From Candidatus Uhrbacteria bacterium GW2011_GWE2_46_68 (GTDB lineage: Bacteria; Patescibacteriota; Patescibacteriia; UBA9934; GWF2-40-263), in contig LCMS01000008.1 of the NCBI GenBank assembly GCA_001002765.1, forward strand, positions 1-58,028: a stretch of DNA of 58,028 nt, given 5' to 3'. This document shows, piece by piece, positions 9,801 to 18,632 of the stretch (the first letter of the stretch is position 1; the number at the start of each line of letters is the position of its first letter). Below the pieces are notes generated by a model, which searched no databases, was not told the origin of the DNA, and saw nothing but the letters and a program-made list of their open reading frames with translations. A program made the translations under genes and the position numbers.

Positions 9801-12800
9801 GATTCAGAGTTAAGTTATAACGCCTCAGCGAGTTACATGGCTTCCGCCCATGCGGATGAGTTTTTTAGCGATGAGGCCGATTCTCTCCAAGATCCCATTG
9901 ATTGTGAGGGGACGGGCGGGGGGGTGGTGACCACGGCTGACGGGACGACATCTTATGATTTGTGCGCCAGGCGGTGTGTGTATACCACGCAAACCGACGA
10001 CGCGATCAACTCGCCCATGGCCATGGCTTATACGGGTATCGAGGTTGCGGGCACAGAGCGATTTATGGAACGCTCTTGCTATACGAGCGATGATTGCATT
10101 GATTTACAAACCACAAACGGGGAAACGGTTGCGGGTGTTTGTACAAACACAGATGACCTTTGCAGCGGAGCCATGTATTCCATGGATCTGGGCGCTTGTG
10201 ACCTCACAAATGACACCAATACGATTTTGAAAGTGGATCGCGATCGCGCATGTGCGGCCTGGTTGTCGTGCTCCAGCAGCCAAGTGAGTTGGGATGAAAC
10301 CTCCTCTACCTATCAAACGATTTGCAATGATGTGTCTTTATGCTCGGAATATACGGCGCAAGGAGACTCAAGTTTTTGTGATGAATATATTTCGACCCAG
10401 GCTGACGTGCTCACACCGGCTGTCTATGCGCAGCGCGATACGTCTTGGAACGGATGGGACTATGCCGGTTACGCGATTGCGCAACAATTACCCATTGAAC
10501 ATTATGGCCAGTTTAATATCGCGCCAACCAAGTGGTGTGTATCAAGCGAAGGGTACGTGTTGAGTCCTGGAGCCGGAAGCGACATTCCTTTTGATGAGTG
10601 CAGTGAAGACAGTGATTGCGCAAGCGGAACATGTGAACCTGCCGATGACATGTATCGATTATCTTATGTGGCAGGGACTTGTGATACAGACACGGTTGGG
10701 ACAGGCGGTACTTGTTATGTCGGTGCGTGCGCGGATGACGGATCTTCTTGTTCAAGCGACGATGAATGTGATGGAAGCCAATGTGTGGTCGGCTATTGTC
10801 AGGTGGTGTCAGATACGGATTGTTCCAAAGCCGCTGATTGCGCGGGGGTGAGCTATGGCGGGACATTGACTGCGGTTTGCGACACCCTTCAAGGGACGTG
10901 TGTGGACGCGCTTGTTCCAAACAGCAATACCTGTGTGGAGACAAGTGAATGCAGCGCGTCGGCAGCTACCTGTACGTTGACGGCAAACACCTATACGGGC
11001 TCGTGTTTTAGTGAAGCGTGTTTGACCGATATTCGCGATGCCAACGAAGACGGCATTCCCGATCCGTTTGATGCTTATGGCGCGCGTGAAAAAGAATGTC
11101 GCGGATATCCGGAGGCCACATCGCCTTACTCCGCATCCCAAGAAACAGGAATTGTGGAAAGTTGGATCAGTGACGAAGGGAGTTCGGAAAGCACTCCGAG
11201 CGGATTGGATTCACGACCCTATACACTGCGATACGGATTCCAGTCCGCCGACGTATGTGCGCCCATTACCAATGTGGACGGATCGGATTATTTTGCCACC
11301 GATGATTGCACGTGTTCTTACAAAAAAGCGTCGTATAGCGATGGAGCGGCTATACGTTATTATTCGGTTGATTATGCGGAAAGTGACACCTTGCCCGGCG
11401 TTTGTTTGGGCGGGGACAATGACGGACTTTATTGTGATTCCAATGACGATTGTTCCGATATCGACGAGGACTTTACAGGCATTTGTGGTAAGCGTTCACA
11501 ACTCGATACCTATTATGGATGGGAAGGATATTGTTTGGAAAAAGATACATCCATTCAAATCTTCGGCAGTTCTGCGGAAGAAAACCGCGCCTGTTTGACT
11601 TGGCTTCCGGTTGATCAATTAGTGGGCTCTACCGATTTGTACGGCAAATACACTGAGGCAGGGTATGACGACGGAGACACCTATTATTGCGCGGATATCA
11701 GCGGTTCCTATTCTCTTCGCACAACAGCGTCGGCGGATGGAACAGGATTGTCTTGCGCAGAGACCGTGGGTGTATGTGATGATGGACATGAAACTTTTGG
11801 GGATTTCTTGGACGAGATAGAAACAGATGGGGATTGTCTTGAAAGTGTCCTGTGTCCTGATGGTTATTTCGGGGTTATGACCGGATGTGGAGGGTTGGGA
11901 TATGATACAACTGGGGAGGGGGATGCGGATGCTTGCACAGTTGGTAATGACGACTGCTCTTATTTTTGCGTGCCCAAAGGTTCCTTTCATACCGATACCG
12001 GAGAGCCTTGCCAGGATCCGGGGACCGAAGGGGAGTATGCGAGAAAATACACGATAGACAACGGAATGGTAGAGGGGACCTCCATAACGCGTTACGAATG
12101 GTTTGAATCAAGTTTTGAGGTTTACATGACGGCAAATGCGAGTTTTATAGATTTGCTTAGCGCATACGATGATTGTGAAGTAAGTGGAGTCACAGATTCG
12201 ATCAATGATTTTCTTCATCCTTATACTATCGGAGACGATTTCCCCAGTACAAGTTACGGAAGCAATCGAGGGTATTATAATTTTAACCTCACTGATTCCA
12301 TAGATTTGGACGCAGCATGCACCAGTCTTGTACAGGTTGCGGTTGAATCGGATTACATCAATAAAGCATGGACTAATCGTGTGTGGAACGAATCAAATAG
12401 TCCTGATGCGGACGGCTATATCATTAATGACGCAAGTACACATTTTACTTATCCTGTCAGTCTTGAGCATGAGGTTTTTGGAAAGCTGGGAGGATCCATT
12501 GATACAAGCGGAGCAGGTGGAGATGGACAACCCGCCATGGCAGTGACTTGTGAAGATGAGACAGATATTCGTAATGCTCGTTCATCTATCACGTGTGCCG
12601 AAAGGTACGCCATAACAGGGGATGGAAGCGATGACGCCTGGCCATATCTTGAAATAGCGACCTCCGAGGGTTTTTATATGGACACAACGTACTGTCTTGA
12701 TTCTGATTGTGCATGCGAACAAGATACGGTTGATGTGGATTGCAACAGTGTGGGAGGTGTGGCTCCAACATGCAGTTCTAGCACTTGTGACATTGGACCA

Positions 12801-13874
12801 AACATGGGTGATGGATGTGATGATGATTCGGATTGTCTTATTTATGAATGTATCGAAGTTGGGAGAGATACAGGAGAAACTGGTGTTGGGGATTATTCCT
12901 ATCCGGTGTATGGGTGCGGAATAGAAACAGGAAGAAGCGTTGTTTCCAGTGAGACGGAATCCGCAGCGATCAGTCGTCTTGCGCAGATTTTTGCAGAGTC
13001 CTATCTCGTTTATTCATTTGATGATGGGTATAGCGGTATCAATGATTTGACTGTCGATGCGGCCTCTTCTTTGGGACATTATGGGAGATATGGAGAAAGC
13101 AGTTCGGTCAGTTGGATTTGGGAAGATTTGATGCGCGGAGACGATGATACAACGTATACATCTTTCAATCCCGAGCCTCCGGTGGTTATATCAGTTGGGG
13201 ATTGTTCGGGGACCGTATGTGAGGAGGGGGAGGAGGATGCGTTTAGCGTGAACGAGCAGGATCAGGGAGAAGTGCGGGGAGCGGAGGGAAATTTGCACGC
13301 GACTGCGCGGTTTTATACCAGTGCGGATGAAAACCAAATGCCGATTCGTACGATTTTGGTGGACTGGGCTGATGATGAGACCGGGTTTGGAACCTATAGT
13401 GGCTCCACAGCAGATGATAATTTTTACAAGAACCATCGTGGAGTAAGAGATATCAGTAATCCGGTAAACCAATGTTCGGCAGGTGCGGACACATGGGATT
13501 TATACTCGGATGCTTGCGATAGCAGTTATGTGGCGTTTACCCATGACTATGTTTGTTCGGAAGGCGTTGTCTCTGGTCTGGAATCTTGCGATCAGGATGA
13601 GGAAGGGAATGTCACCAATTCGCCATGTGTGAACGATGAGGGCGCCTGTGTCTTCCGTCCGCGTGTGTTTGTGCAGGATAATTGGGGATGGTGTACGGGG
13701 GTATGTGATGCAGGACTTGATGGAACATCGGGGTGTTATGAGGATGAATCTATTGATACTGGATATGAGGATGAATGTGATTGGGAGAATTGTCCTGGTG
13801 GGACAAGGTGTGGCGCAACCTCCGGAATAGACCCATGGGTTTACTTTGATGGAGAGATTGTGGTGGAACCGTGA
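6750..13874 (+). CDS. C-terminal part of giant cysteine-rich secreted protein (2374 aa ORF from a TTG; likely the same gene as 4504..6837, frameshifted)
   Basis: Long ORF with many Cys pairs and a carbohydrate-binding-like NSSFEDDEDDDNVPDSW...ITLSPHAFYTLSFYAR module split across the two frames. Confidence 0.8.
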   Translation: MEPDYVWTDETAQIVQQGITLSPHAFYTLSFYAREEETSEVDLQVYLTLVDAQGDAVDLSGYSYGGDCTRLANIFTIGASIDESEWTRYSCTFTTADETTYAEVSVGSDENIFFDAIQLEYGENANDFVEGYNDNTLTSTYLIAPPDYLGCEGDEDDPSACDNYAQVCASAEAGCLLYTPQDGDPSVPAILSSSDECPDECVGYTTYKQESTLYDSEEFPLYFIEDRAVACTEQYAGCESFTNLSAVETGGETAESYTYLRPCLTEEMSDGTSDKESSTFFTWEGSDVEGYQLRTWQLLESNGSDSATLTFVASAETEQDIGQAPCTQWNVTSETTIACDDITGAHLVDIARDDTCDQHDDIFENPDCREFFDSEGKVHYRLWSQTISVTDACVAYRLDNAEQLDCEDSGGYWTSAGACRYFGFSEESTQCPVSSVGCREYTGGAGRNASTVFSDTFEDGDVAGYETTYAISSLSNESVATDGHSLKIVIPPSITLGYVKTLQSYAVSATPSTIFDSTDATSCTSGSIVGSFCEIDADGDGTVDCSIEEADNSCGTLDDTLVEGKTFVLSFWAKGNGNLYVELVEAGGGGTAHDFVDATDATVTSIALDGSWQLYELGPLDTSDFTDFDDSAVLRWSADANVTFYLDNISLKQAEENITLIKDSWVVPSTCDQTPTGVDADQYYLGCEAYTDSEGEDAYAYQFSDLCREDAVGCKAFYDTQESDSEYTQVFSARCENHTAGDPADPVAVSSTTNCVVDGVTYCAITTGRSYCLFDFDGSLPVDLPSDSTMSVILGPEAVVVTNDTPRHLIESDSMTCSDAAVGCQELGFPTYSQDKTEVTEFTSVYFINDPESYGDILCDDEALFCEAWTGTEQGTYYYKDPVDQTCTYETEVTVGSVEYSGWFRSDAQEPCYWTDVDGDEAFTSADTAYLISGTQAGIWRNGDDAYVGWVAECKSTYDLCSEFIDPMDVAAGLYEDGMSYYYLDDEELDESTLRDSERCSGKVSQKEGCALFLNTTDSELSYNASASYMASAHADEFFSDEADSLQDPIDCEGTGGGVVTTADGTTSYDLCARRCVYTTQTDDAINSPMAMAYTGIEVAGTERFMERSCYTSDDCIDLQTTNGETVAGVCTNTDDLCSGAMYSMDLGACDLTNDTNTILKVDRDRACAAWLSCSSSQVSWDETSSTYQTICNDVSLCSEYTAQGDSSFCDEYISTQADVLTPAVYAQRDTSWNGWDYAGYAIAQQLPIEHYGQFNIAPTKWCVSSEGYVLSPGAGSDIPFDECSEDSDCASGTCEPADDMYRLSYVAGTCDTDTVGTGGTCYVGACADDGSSCSSDDECDGSQCVVGYCQVVSDTDCSKAADCAGVSYGGTLTAVCDTLQGTCVDALVPNSNTCVETSECSASAATCTLTANTYTGSCFSEACLTDIRDANEDGIPDPFDAYGAREKECRGYPEATSPYSASQETGIVESWISDEGSSESTPSGLDSRPYTLRYGFQSADVCAPITNVDGSDYFATDDCTCSYKKASYSDGAAIRYYSVDYAESDTLPGVCLGGDNDGLYCDSNDDCSDIDEDFTGICGKRSQLDTYYGWEGYCLEKDTSIQIFGSSAEENRACLTWLPVDQLVGSTDLYGKYTEAGYDDGDTYYCADISGSYSLRTTASADGTGLSCAETVGVCDDGHETFGDFLDEIETDGDCLESVLCPDGYFGVMTGCGGLGYDTTGEGDADACTVGNDDCSYFCVPKGSFHTDTGEPCQDPGTEGEYARKYTIDNGMVEGTSITRYEWFESSFEVYMTANASFIDLLSAYDDCEVSGVTDSINDFLHPYTIGDDFPSTSYGSNRGYYNFNLTDSIDLDAACTSLVQVAVESDYINKAWTNRVWNESNSPDADGYIINDASTHFTYPVSLEHEVFGKLGGSIDTSGAGGDGQPAMAVTCEDETDIRNARSSITCAERYAITGDGSDDAWPYLEIATSEGFYMDTTYCLDSDCACEQDTVDVDCNSVGGVAPTCSSSTCDIGPNMGDGCDDDSDCLIYECIEVGRDTGETGVGDYSYPVYGCGIETGRSVVSSETESAAISRLAQIFAESYLVYSFDDGYSGINDLTVDAASSLGHYGRYGESSSVSWIWEDLMRGDDDTTYTSFNPEPPVVISVGDCSGTVCEEGEEDAFSVNEQDQGEVRGAEGNLHATARFYTSADENQMPIRTILVDWADDETGFGTYSGSTADDNFYKNHRGVRDISNPVNQCSAGADTWDLYSDACDSSYVAFTHDYVCSEGVVSGLESCDQDEEGNVTNSPCVNDEGACVFRPRVFVQDNWGWCTGVCDAGLDGTSGCYEDESIDTGYEDECDWENCPGGTRCGATSGIDPWVYFDGEIVVEP

Positions 13875-13893
13875 ATCATGAAATAATTTCACA

Positions 13894-13916
13894 GGGGCTG
13901 GCACAAGGCCAGCCCC
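13894..13916. repeat. REP-like palindrome GGGGCTGG-cacaagg-CCAGCCCC
   Basis: Inverted repeat; similar copies near 14224, 15551 and 20293. Confidence 0.75.
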
Positions 13917-13933
13917 AACCAAAAATAATAGAT

Positions 13934-13961
13934 AAACCCCCTTAAAGTAAAGGGGGTTTAT
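13934..13961. terminator. Bidirectional-looking terminator TAAACCCCCTT-aaag-TAAAGGGGGTTTA
   Basis: GC stem with flanking A/T tracts immediately before the RAYT start codon. Confidence 0.7.
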
Positions 13962-14664
13962 GTTTATACCATACACGAAAAGGAAATCACTACGTTTGAA
14001 GGAATGGAATTATACCAATCCCGGTGCCTATTTTGTGACCATATGTACACAAAAGAGAGAAATGGTGTTTGGAGAAGTGAAGGATGGAGAAATGATAATG
14101 AATGTCATTGGGAAAATGGTTCATCACATATGGAATGAATTGCCAAACAAATTTCCAGACATTGTATTGGATGAATATATCGTCATGCCCGATCATTTCC
14201 ACGGAATCATATGGATCACCGCCGTAGGGGCCGGCCTTGTGCCGGCCCATGGTCTTGTGCCGGCCCAATGTACCGTGTCCGTCCGGAATGCAAAATCCGA
14301 TCATTGTTCAAATGATAATGGAAACATGACAATGGATACGGGGGTGGACACGAGGGCGGAGAACGTAGGGGATGGCCTTGTGCCATCCCTATGCACCGTG
14401 CCATCCCAAAACGTAGGGGTGGACACGAGGGCGGAGAACGTAGGGGTGGACACAAGGTCCACCCCTACGTTGGGTGATATCATTCGGGTTTTCAAATCAA
14501 TGACAACGGTCGAATATATTGTTGGTGTCAAAAAACAAAATTGGCCATCATTTTCATGCCGTCTCTGGCAACGCGGATATTATGATCACATTGTGCGCGA
14601 TGAAAATGATTTATCCCGTATCCGAGATTATATTCGTAATAATCCATCTGTATCCGACATATGA
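13960..14664 (+). CDS. REP-associated tyrosine transposase (RAYT, Y1_Tnp/IS200-like)
   Basis: NPGAYFVTICTQKR, DEYIVMPDHFHGIIWI (HUH), LWQRGYYDHIVRDENDLSRIRDYIRNNP. Confidence 0.9.
   Translation: MFIPYTKRKSLRLKEWNYTNPGAYFVTICTQKREMVFGEVKDGEMIMNVIGKMVHHIWNELPNKFPDIVLDEYIVMPDHFHGIIWITAVGAGLVPAHGLVPAQCTVSVRNAKSDHCSNDNGNMTMDTGVDTRAENVGDGLVPSLCTVPSQNVGVDTRAENVGVDTRSTPTLGDIIRVFKSMTTVEYIVGVKKQNWPSFSCRLWQRGYYDHIVRDENDLSRIRDYIRNNPSVSDI
14224..14473. repeat. REP-like palindromes and ~30-nt direct repeats inside the RAYT coding sequence
   Basis: GTAGGGGCCGGCCTTGTGCCGGCCC; GTAGGGGATGGCCTTGTGCCATCCCTA; GTAGGGGTGGACACAAGGTCCACCCCTACG; repeated GGGTGGACACGAGGGCGGAGAACGTAGGGG. Confidence 0.85.
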
Positions 14665-14697
14665 GCGGGAAAATTTATAGACGTGACATTTCACATG

Positions 14698-14755
14698 GGC
14701 GGGGGAACCCCGCCCGTACATCCGTGTCGTAGGGGAGGGGTTCCCCCTCCCATGT
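14698..14755. repeat. Paired REP-like palindromes GGGCGGGGgaaCCCCGCCC and GGGGAGGGGttCCCCCTCCC
   Basis: Two GC-rich inverted repeats head-to-tail just downstream of the RAYT. Confidence 0.8.
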
Positions 14756-14816
14756 GTCCATGTCCCTCCCATGCACAAACAAAAAAAGCCCGGCATGATG
14801 CCAAGCTTCGTAGTCC

Positions 14817-15497
14817 CTAATGGACGCGTCGCATATCCTCCTCATAGAGGAGTTCTCCCTCAAGATCCCACCTTTCCCAGTGAATGATCTCGAGGTCTTC
14901 CTGAATATAACCAGTCCACCGGCTGCCTCCGATTCCTTCGTCAGTCCAGTCGAAAGTATAGCCGGTGAGCGGAATGGTTCCATTAGGAAGTCCATGCAGT
15001 GCGACGTAATCATGACCCAGATCAGAAAGAAGACCATCAGGGGAACGGATTTCCGTCCAGATCATGTACTCATACCCATCCACGTCGCTGACGTACTGGG
15101 TCGGTTCTTCGATCTTCACCCCGTAGGCGTAGTCCTCGTCCCACTCATAGGTGAACGTGGCTTCATCGTCCTTGGCTTCCAGCTTCTGGGCCCAGGAGAT
15201 GTACCAGAAGACATCATTCTCGGCCGTGATCTGCCAAAGGCCGGTCTTGTGAACCTGTACCTGACAGGGCGCGGTGCAGGATTCGTCGCTGTCACCTTGC
15301 GCGGTCACGACAACGGGTGTGCCCGAGACCGGATCGAAGTCGAACGTCACGGTGTAGTCGTCCGGGACGTCGGTGTCGTCGGTGTCGGTATCGGTGTCGT
15401 CGGTCCCAGTATCATCAAAGATCTCACAACCCACCAACCCCGCGCACGAAGCGAGGGGCAGGAGGGCAAAGAGCACGTACGCGGTAGCGGTACGCAT
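14817..15497 (-). CDS. Putative lipoprotein with Asp/Thr-rich linker
   Basis: MRTATAYVLFALLPLASCAGLVGC lipobox-like start, then DDTGTDDTDTDTDDTDVPDD. Confidence 0.6.
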   Translation of the reverse strand: MRTATAYVLFALLPLASCAGLVGCEIFDDTGTDDTDTDTDDTDVPDDYTVTFDFDPVSGTPVVVTAQGDSDESCTAPCQVQVHKTGLWQITAENDVFWYISWAQKLEAKDDEATFTYEWDEDYAYGVKIEEPTQYVSDVDGYEYMIWTEIRSPDGLLSDLGHDYVALHGLPNGTIPLTGYTFDWTDEGIGGSRWTGYIQEDLEIIHWERWDLEGELLYEEDMRRVH

Positions 15498-15546
15498 GAT
15501 GCACCTCATGATGCCCCAGCCGTTTGCACGGCAGGGATTGGTTGTG

Positions 15547-15572
15547 GTAGGGGCTGGCCTTGTGCCAACCCA
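15547..15572. repeat. REP-like palindrome GTAGGGGCTGGCCTTGTGCCAACCC
   Basis: Same family as 13894 and 14224. Confidence 0.65.
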
Positions 15573-15807
15573 TGGGATGGGATTTCTCCCATCATGGAAA
15601 GAGCAATGATCCCGTTGGGGACCAGGTGTCGGTAAGTTTTTGTAAACCCCACCAACATCCGGCCCTCAAAAAAATCGCCCAAAAGGGGCGTATTTAATTT
15701 CCCCCTACAGCTCTATGGGAACACAAGAAAGCTTCCTAGTCAATCACGATTTATCAACACGGTCAAGCCAATCTACCTTATTTTTGGCCAATTCTAGCGT
15801 TTATCCA

Positions 15808-15838
15808 TTGACAAAACCGTAAAAATACGGTTTACTAT
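15808..15838 (+). promoter_or_regulatory. Promoter with embedded palindrome: TTGACA then AAACCGTA-aaaa-TACGGTTT
   Basis: -35 TTGACA at 15808-15813; perfect 8-bp-arm inverted repeat at 15814-15833 in the spacer. Confidence 0.5.
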
Positions 15839-15893
15839 TTCGTTCCAACAGACACATCAGATCTCAACCCGTGCCGATACAAGGAGGAACACC

Positions 15894-16217
15894 ATGGAGA
15901 GTGTCATCAGTTCACTCGTATCCCATCCATTCGGAACCTTCGCCGCTGTCTTCCAACTCTTGGCTATTTTCTGGGGTGGACCAAGCCAGATTTGGAAATT
16001 GTACCGGGAGAAAAATGCCTCGGCGTTCAGCTTGCCGATGTTCCTCTTTCCCGCCATGGCCAGTGCCAACTGGATGATCAACTCCATCAGAGAGGTACCG
16101 AATCTCGGTCTGTTCATCTCACAAGTTCCGGCCATAATCGTTTCGACGATCATTGTTGGCCAACTTCTGTACTACCGCCGCCGTCCGTCTGTGCCTGCTA
16201 CTTCCCATGCGAAGTAG
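15894..16217 (+). CDS. Small PQ-loop/SemiSWEET-like membrane protein
   Basis: 107 aa, multiple TMs, GGPSQIWKLYREKNASAFSLPMFLF motif. Confidence 0.6.
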   Translation: MESVISSLVSHPFGTFAAVFQLLAIFWGGPSQIWKLYREKNASAFSLPMFLFPAMASANWMINSIREVPNLGLFISQVPAIIVSTIIVGQLLYYRRRPSVPATSHAK

Positions 16218-16238
16218 CTTTTTCGTTTGAGTCAAACT

Positions 16239-16262
16239 GGGGTCAGGTCTTTACCTTTTACC
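16239..16262 (+). repeat. Left terminal inverted repeat of Y1 transposase element
   Basis: GGGGTCAGGTCTTTACCTTTTACC, exact reverse complement of 17141-17164. Confidence 0.9.
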
Positions 16263-17120
16263 CTTTTTTATTTTTTTCGATTTTCCCCTTGCGATAAGAC
16301 TTACTGTTGTAGGGCTAAGATGCAAAAAATGAGCGATAGTACTACCGGAATAACCGCAACATTCGCGCGCAAAACGTATAGCACTGTTTCGTTCTTCTAT
16401 CCCCCGAATATCTCTAAATAGTTCTTCAAGACTCGGCCTGCCGATAATTTTTTCTGCGCGAGATACCTCCTTTTTTTCGGAAGATTTTTTTGCGATCCTC
16501 CATACTTCATGAACAAATTGCGGAGAACCAAGAACGATTCCATCTTCCTTTCTCATTTTAGGCATCTCTCTTTCCAGCCCCTCCATCACAAATGTTCTAT
16601 ACATTTTGTACGCTTTAGATAACTGGGAAGAAAAGTAGTCGAGCGTCCAATTTATTGTAAGCCAAGGAGGGGATTTTTTCAGTCCGGAGGTAAAACAAAA
16701 ATTGCTCCATGGCCATTTTTCCGGAGACATGACCAAACCAGACCTTACAGGATTTAGTACGACATATCGGGACACCTCGAGCAAATATGATTCTTTTTCA
16801 ACAACAAATGCTTTAAATCTTCCTTGGAATACATGCCCAGTTGTGTTGTGTCTTTTGTTGAACCTTTGTGTGTAAATGCCGTTAAGATCACGCATACCGG
16901 AGGAAAGATTCGTCTCGGGGGTTTCTATAATCAAATGGTAATGATTATTCATGAGGCAATAGGCGTGGCAAATCCAATGATATGTTTTGATGACGGATGT
17001 CAGAGTTTGTAGAAAAATTTTTCGGTCTGTATTGTCAAGAAAGATGTCTTGTTTTCTGTTTCCTCTAACAGTAATGTGATAAATCGCTCCTGGATAAATG
17101 ATACGCAATGGTCGTGTCAT
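16251..17120 (-). CDS. REP/Y1-type transposase with C-terminal HTH
   Basis: MTRPLRIIYPGAIYHITVRGNRKQDIF, CLMNNHYHLIIETPE, GHVFQGRFKAFVVEKESYLLEVSRYVVLNPVRSGLV. Confidence 0.93.
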   Translation of the reverse strand: MTRPLRIIYPGAIYHITVRGNRKQDIFLDNTDRKIFLQTLTSVIKTYHWICHAYCLMNNHYHLIIETPETNLSSGMRDLNGIYTQRFNKRHNTTGHVFQGRFKAFVVEKESYLLEVSRYVVLNPVRSGLVMSPEKWPWSNFCFTSGLKKSPPWLTINWTLDYFSSQLSKAYKMYRTFVMEGLEREMPKMRKEDGIVLGSPQFVHEVWRIAKKSSEKKEVSRAEKIIGRPSLEELFRDIRGIEERNSAIRFARECCGYSGSTIAHFLHLSPTTVSLIARGKSKKIKKGKR

Positions 17121-17140
17121 AGTAGTAACAGTATAGCAGA

Positions 17141-17164
17141 GGTAAAAGGTAAAGACCTGACCCC
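17141..17164 (-). repeat. Right terminal inverted repeat of Y1 transposase element
   Basis: GGTAAAAGGTAAAGACCTGACCCC. Confidence 0.9.
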
Positions 17165-17281
17165 AATGACCCCTATTGAGAAATATCTCGTGTCGTCTGT
17201 ACCATTGTGAATAGATCGGATTTGAAAAAGACCATCAGGATGATGGTCGAGAGGAAGCATCGAATTTTTTGAAAGGAAAAC

Positions 17282-17572
17282 TCAATCCTTGTCGTTTGAA
17301 CGTTTTTGTTCCCTCGTTGCTTTGTTATAGCGCGCTTTTTCTCCGAAGACGACCATATTCAAGCCAATGATGGAGACAAGGAAGATCATTCCCTCATATT
17401 TTTTATCTTGGGGGAGTGAGAGAAAATCAGCAAGAAAGGGCGGTAGCTTCAGATAGCCGTGAGAGAAGACATCACTCAAGAGAAGAAAAAGCATAGGTAC
17501 AACTATGGGAATGACTCCCAAAGAAGAAATCGTACTCCCATGGTTTTCGAACCATTTGGTGAAAGAGCGCAT
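17282..17572 (-). CDS. Small hypothetical membrane protein
   Basis: 96 aa with two predicted hydrophobic segments; positively charged tail. Confidence 0.45.
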   Translation of the reverse strand: MRSFTKWFENHGSTISSLGVIPIVVPMLFLLLSDVFSHGYLKLPPFLADFLSLPQDKKYEGMIFLVSIIGLNMVVFGEKARYNKATREQKRSNDKD

Positions 17573-17750
17573 GTTGACCTCCTTGTGTATAGTAAACTTT
17601 TTATTTTTTTTAGGAAAGCAGAAAAGAGAGACCCTCTTTTCAAAAAGGCCTTTTTGTGGTGCAATGCGACGTCTGTTCTTTCCAAATCAACTTTTTCTTT
17701 TTCGCGGTTTTTTCCGCCTTTCCTTCCAAAACCTTGCAGGAGAAACACCT

Positions 17751-18632
17751 ATGAAAAACAAGTCACAACCCTTGCTGCTCATCGGTTTTATTTTGTTTCT
17801 GTTGACTCTCGCATTTTGCGCAGAGAAAGCACATGGCGCCTGCGAGAGCCAGGCAACGGTAGAGGAAATCATCTCCTTGGTGCGCGAAGGCGAGAAGGCG
17901 TTTGAGGATATGGAACAAGCCTCCCTTCTTTCCGCGCGCGATCGCGCGCTTAGCGCCTTGCGGTGCCTCAACGCTCCCTTGACCCCAGCGGACGTCATCC
18001 ACGTTCACTGGCTTATGGCCTTGTCTTATTTCACCACTGATCGCTCCCGTGTAGGCGCCATTTTGCTTGCAATCCAACGTTTGGATGCCACGCGGCAAAT
18101 TGGAGAGAGCTTTGCTCCTTCACAAGAGCATCCGCTTGCCAAGCTTTACGCGCAAGCTCGATTTCTTCCCGATGGAGAGTTTGAGCCTGTGTATCCGCCC
18201 CAAGACGGATGGGCTCTTGTCAATGGTGTGCGTGGAGCGGATCGTCCTCTTACACAGCCTGCGGTTGTCCAAATTTTCGATGCACAAGGTACGGTCATGG
18301 AAACGCGCTACATCGAGCCTGGAGAAACCATGCCCATCTGGGGTCCCAAACCCCTCGATATTCCTTATGTGCGCATGAGTCCCAGACCCTGGGGCATTTC
18401 TGCGGGTGCAAGTGGAGTGGCCGCGATCGGTTGCTATGCCGTGGCCCTTGCCACCAAACATCAGATCATGGACATGGAAAATCCTGTCCCCGACGATAGT
18501 GTCCCCGCACTGCGCACCCGCGCCAATCTCTTCGGAGGTTTTGCTGTGGGACTTGGTGTTGTTTCCGTGGGCCTGGGTGCTGCGTCCACCTTTCTTGCCG
18601 TCAAACCTGCAAACGAAGGAGGAGGCCCATAA
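17751..18632 (+). CDS. Exported hypothetical protein paired with the downstream kinase
   Basis: Signal peptide MKNKSQPLLLIGFILFLLTLAFC; AGGAG upstream; stop overlaps start of kinase ORF. Confidence 0.65.
   Translation: MKNKSQPLLLIGFILFLLTLAFCAEKAHGACESQATVEEIISLVREGEKAFEDMEQASLLSARDRALSALRCLNAPLTPADVIHVHWLMALSYFTTDRSRVGAILLAIQRLDATRQIGESFAPSQEHPLAKLYAQARFLPDGEFEPVYPPQDGWALVNGVRGADRPLTQPAVVQIFDAQGTVMETRYIEPGETMPIWGPKPLDIPYVRMSPRPWGISAGASGVAAIGCYAVALATKHQIMDMENPVPDDSVPALRTRANLFGGFAVGLGVVSVGLGAASTFLAVKPANEGGGP

Larger units (their letters stand above)
16239..17164. mobile_element. Y1 transposase element bounded by 24-bp inverted repeats
   Basis: Transposase ORF flanked by exact GGGGTCAGGTCTTTACCTTTTACC / GGTAAAAGGTAAAGACCTGACCCC. 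Confidence 0.85.
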
